Part shown: piece after piece, positions 53,302 through 54,656 of the stretch | Numbering within the stretch: position 1 is the stretch's first letter | How the letters are laid out: each line of letters starts with the position of its first letter | NCBI GenBank assembly: GCA_001750645.1 | Contig: MEIF01000023.1 | Location: 1-54,656, forward strand | Direction: 5' to 3' | Source of the DNA: Gammaproteobacteria bacterium AqS3 | Lineage (GTDB): Bacteria; Pseudomonadota; Gammaproteobacteria; MEIF01; AqS3 | DNA length: 54,656 nt | Program-made: the position numbers and the translations under genes | Notes under the pieces: model-generated | Told to the model about the DNA's origin: nothing | What the model saw: the letters and a program-made list of their open reading frames with translations, nothing else | The model's database searches: none

Positions 53302-54311
53302 CCGGCCTGCTGCATCAGCTGCACGGCCTCGGCCTGCAGCTCGCCCGAGCGCAGCAGGGGGCGCTGATCGGGGGTGAAGGCGCCCCAGTCCCGCAGCACC
53401 GGGTGCAGCGGAATGTCGGCGCGCACCGGGTGCTCCAGCCCGGTCTCGGCGTAGATGCGCTGCGCCTCGGGACTCAGCAGCCATTCCAGAAAGGCGCGGG
53501 CCGCCTCAGGATGGGGGGCGTGGCGCGCGATGCCGGCGCCGGAAATGTTGACGTGCAGTCCCATATCGCCGTCGGCCTCGGCCCATTTCAGCCTGAGCGG
53601 GGTCTCGGGATCCTCAATCACGAGCCGTGCCAGGTAGTAGGTGTTGACCAGCGTGACATCGCAGACGCCGTCGGCCACGGCCCTGAGCGCCAGCGTGTCG
53701 CTTGAAAAAGGCTCCTCGGCCAGATTGGCGACCCAGCCCTTGAGGATGGCCAGGGTCTGATCGGAGCCGTAGGCGTCGAGCAGCATCGCCGCGAGCGACT
53801 GGTTGTAGATCTTCTTGGAGGTGCGCAGGCAGAGCCGGCCTCTCCAGCGGGGCTCGGCCAGATCGCGATAGTGGCTCAGCTCGCCGGGCTGCACGGCGCC
53901 GTCCCGGTAGACCATGGTGCGCAGCCGCAGCGAGAGGGCGTACCAGCGCCCCTGCGGATCGCGCAGGTGCTCCGGGACGGCCTCGGCCAGCGCCGCTGAG
54001 TCGACCGGCTGCAGCAGCCCGCGCTCGGCGGCGTGCCAGAGATTGCCCGCATCGACCGTCATCAGCAGGTCGGCAGGGCTGCCCTCGCCCTCGCGGGCGA
54101 GGCGCTCGCTCAGGGATGCGGCGGAATCGGTCAGCAGCTCGATGCGCACGCCGCTCTGGGCTTGATAGGCGTCCAGCAGCGGGCGGATCAGATGCTCCGC
54201 GCGCGCCGAGTAGAGGGTCAGGGTGGCTTCCTGCGGGGCCGGGGTGCAGGCCGGGAGGGTGAGCAGGATTGCGACACAGCAGCTGGATGCAAGGGCGCGG
54301 AGGGGGGGCAA
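53292..54311 (-). CDS. Fe(3+)-type ABC transporter solute-binding lipoprotein
   Basis: 339 residues. Starts at a TTG (54311); no ATG or GTG is available before the in-frame stop upstream. A lipobox L-T-L-P-A-C gives a lipoprotein anchor. The body follows FbpA/FutA: L-T-L-Y-S-A-R-A-E, P-A-D-L-L-M-T-V-D-A-G-N-L-W-H-A-A-E-R-G-L, W-Y-A-L-S-L-R-L-R-T-M-V-Y, and V-N-T-Y-Y-L-A-R-L (iron-binding Tyr pair). Permease and ATPase genes are not in the window. It likely feeds ferric iron to an ABC importer; the family also holds other anion binders. Confidence 0.88.
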   Translation of the reverse strand: MPPLRALASSCCVAILLTLPACTPAPQEATLTLYSARAEHLIRPLLDAYQAQSGVRIELLTDSAASLSERLAREGEGSPADLLMTVDAGNLWHAAERGLLQPVDSAALAEAVPEHLRDPQGRWYALSLRLRTMVYRDGAVQPGELSHYRDLAEPRWRGRLCLRTSKKIYNQSLAAMLLDAYGSDQTLAILKGWVANLAEEPFSSDTLALRAVADGVCDVTLVNTYYLARLVIEDPETPLRLKWAEADGDMGLHVNISGAGIARHAPHPEAARAFLEWLLSPEAQRIYAETGLEHPVRADIPLHPVLRDWGAFTPDQRPLLRSGELQAEAVQLMQQAGYR

Positions 54312-54344
54312 GGCTGAACCGCTGCGGTGCTTTGCGGGCGGCAG

Positions 54345-54353
54345 TTTATATCA
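54345..54353 (-). promoter_or_regulatory. Extended -10 (TGATATAAA) of the solute-binding gene
   Basis: Read leftward, TGATATAAA lies 34 bases upstream of the TTG start. This supports the short leader and the non-ATG start. I see no convincing Fur box. Confidence 0.4.
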
Positions 54354-54406
54354 CGCCGGATTTATATACCTTAATTTAATGCGCAAAAAAGGGATGTGGA
54401 TTTGAA

Positions 54407-54649
54407 ATGAAAAAACTGATGGCTGCTGCCCTGATGATGGCGACGGCTGCGGTGCGGGAGGAGGGATTTGGATGCCCTGAAACCGGGGGTGTGATTTTGC
54501 GCATCGGCGGGCTGGATGGCGGGCTGGATGGCGGGCTGCGCATTGGGATGTGCAAGCCCCGATCAAAACGAGTCGCAGCCCGTGCTTATGTATCTATAAT
54601 CCACCGGCGCCGCCAGCGGGCGGTGCGTTCAAGACCGGGAGGGCGCTGA
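54407..54649 (+). CDS. Doubtful small secreted protein
   Basis: 80 codons. It opens M-K-K-L-M-A-A-A-L-M-M-A-T-A-A-V like a signal peptide, after an AT-rich promoter-like stretch (54358-54381), but the rest is low-complexity (a 12-base GGCGGGCTGGAT unit 2.8 times at 54506-54538) and then Arg-rich. It runs across a promoter at 54595 for the next gene. Could be a remnant or a non-coding leader. Confidence 0.2.
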   Translation: MKKLMAAALMMATAAVREEGFGCPETGGVILRIGGLDGGLDGGLRIGMCKPRSKRVAARAYVSIIHRRRQRAVRSRPGGR

Positions 54650-54656
54650 GATGAAA
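54595..54656 (+). promoter_or_regulatory. Promoter, ribosome site and start codon of a gene leaving the window
   Basis: TATAAT (54595-54600) with a weak GTCGCA 17 bases before it, then GGGAGGG (54636-54642) and ATGAAA (54651-54656) at the edge. The protein would begin Met-Lys. Confidence 0.45.

Overview
The window looks like chromosomal DNA from a GC-rich gammaproteobacterium (by eye well above 60% G+C, with many GTG and TTG starts and many GTGA or ATGA gene overlaps). The lineage call rests on linked housekeeping genes: corC-lnt, leuS-lptE, a WaaG/WaaP-type lipopolysaccharide core cluster, hinT-coq7 (a ubiquinone hydroxylase seen in beta- and gammaproteobacteria), ilvD and an RseC-like gene. 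I saw no rRNA, tRNA, CRISPR array, transposase or phage gene. No gene-free stretch exceeds 300 bases; the longest gaps (2315-2540, 9343-9619, 15729-15996 and 19523-19785) carry promoters and inverted repeats.

Layout. 1-2314: a small secreted or membrane coiled-coil protein (first base of its start codon lies outside the window), then a leftward pair made of a two-domain VOC protein and a PD-(D/E)XK (NucS/DUF91-like) nuclease. 2541-12919: three tandem paralogous TonB-dependent receptors of about 1100 residues each, the second and third with their own promoter-like leaders. 12972-15728: a tightly overlapped operon of an ArgA-like GNAT acetyltransferase, ilvD and an RseC-like membrane protein. 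15997-35745: a two-partner secretion locus, with a TpsB (FhaC/ShlB-like) transporter, a SapC-family protein, an SDR oxidoreductase and a 5319-residue TpsA exoprotein. The TpsA gene alone is 16 kb and carries two repeat families, EF-hand-like loops and four close cysteine pairs.

35851-39124: an RpiR/HexR-type regulator divergent from a FecA-like TonB receptor whose promoter is overlaid by a strong Fur box. 39315-45908: corC-lnt, a leftward epoxide-hydrolase-like gene, then leuS-lptE. 45905-53301: an envelope-glycan region with a WaaG-like glycosyltransferase, WaaP, two further kinase-fold genes, hinT-coq7, and an overlapped triad of GT4 glycosyltransferase, methyltransferase and prenyltransferase/terpene-cyclase-fold protein. 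53292-54311: a leftward iron-type solute-binding lipoprotein. The last 350 bases hold a doubtful small ORF and the promoter and start of a gene running off the edge.

How it works together: most of the window builds or decorates the outer membrane. Outer-membrane receptors import large substrates or iron, the TPS pair exports a giant surface fibre, and Lnt, LptE, WaaP and the glycosyltransferases maintain lipoproteins and LPS. The least conventional parts are the TpsA repeat modules, the TPS locus split by SapC and SDR genes, and the GT4-methyltransferase-cyclase triad.
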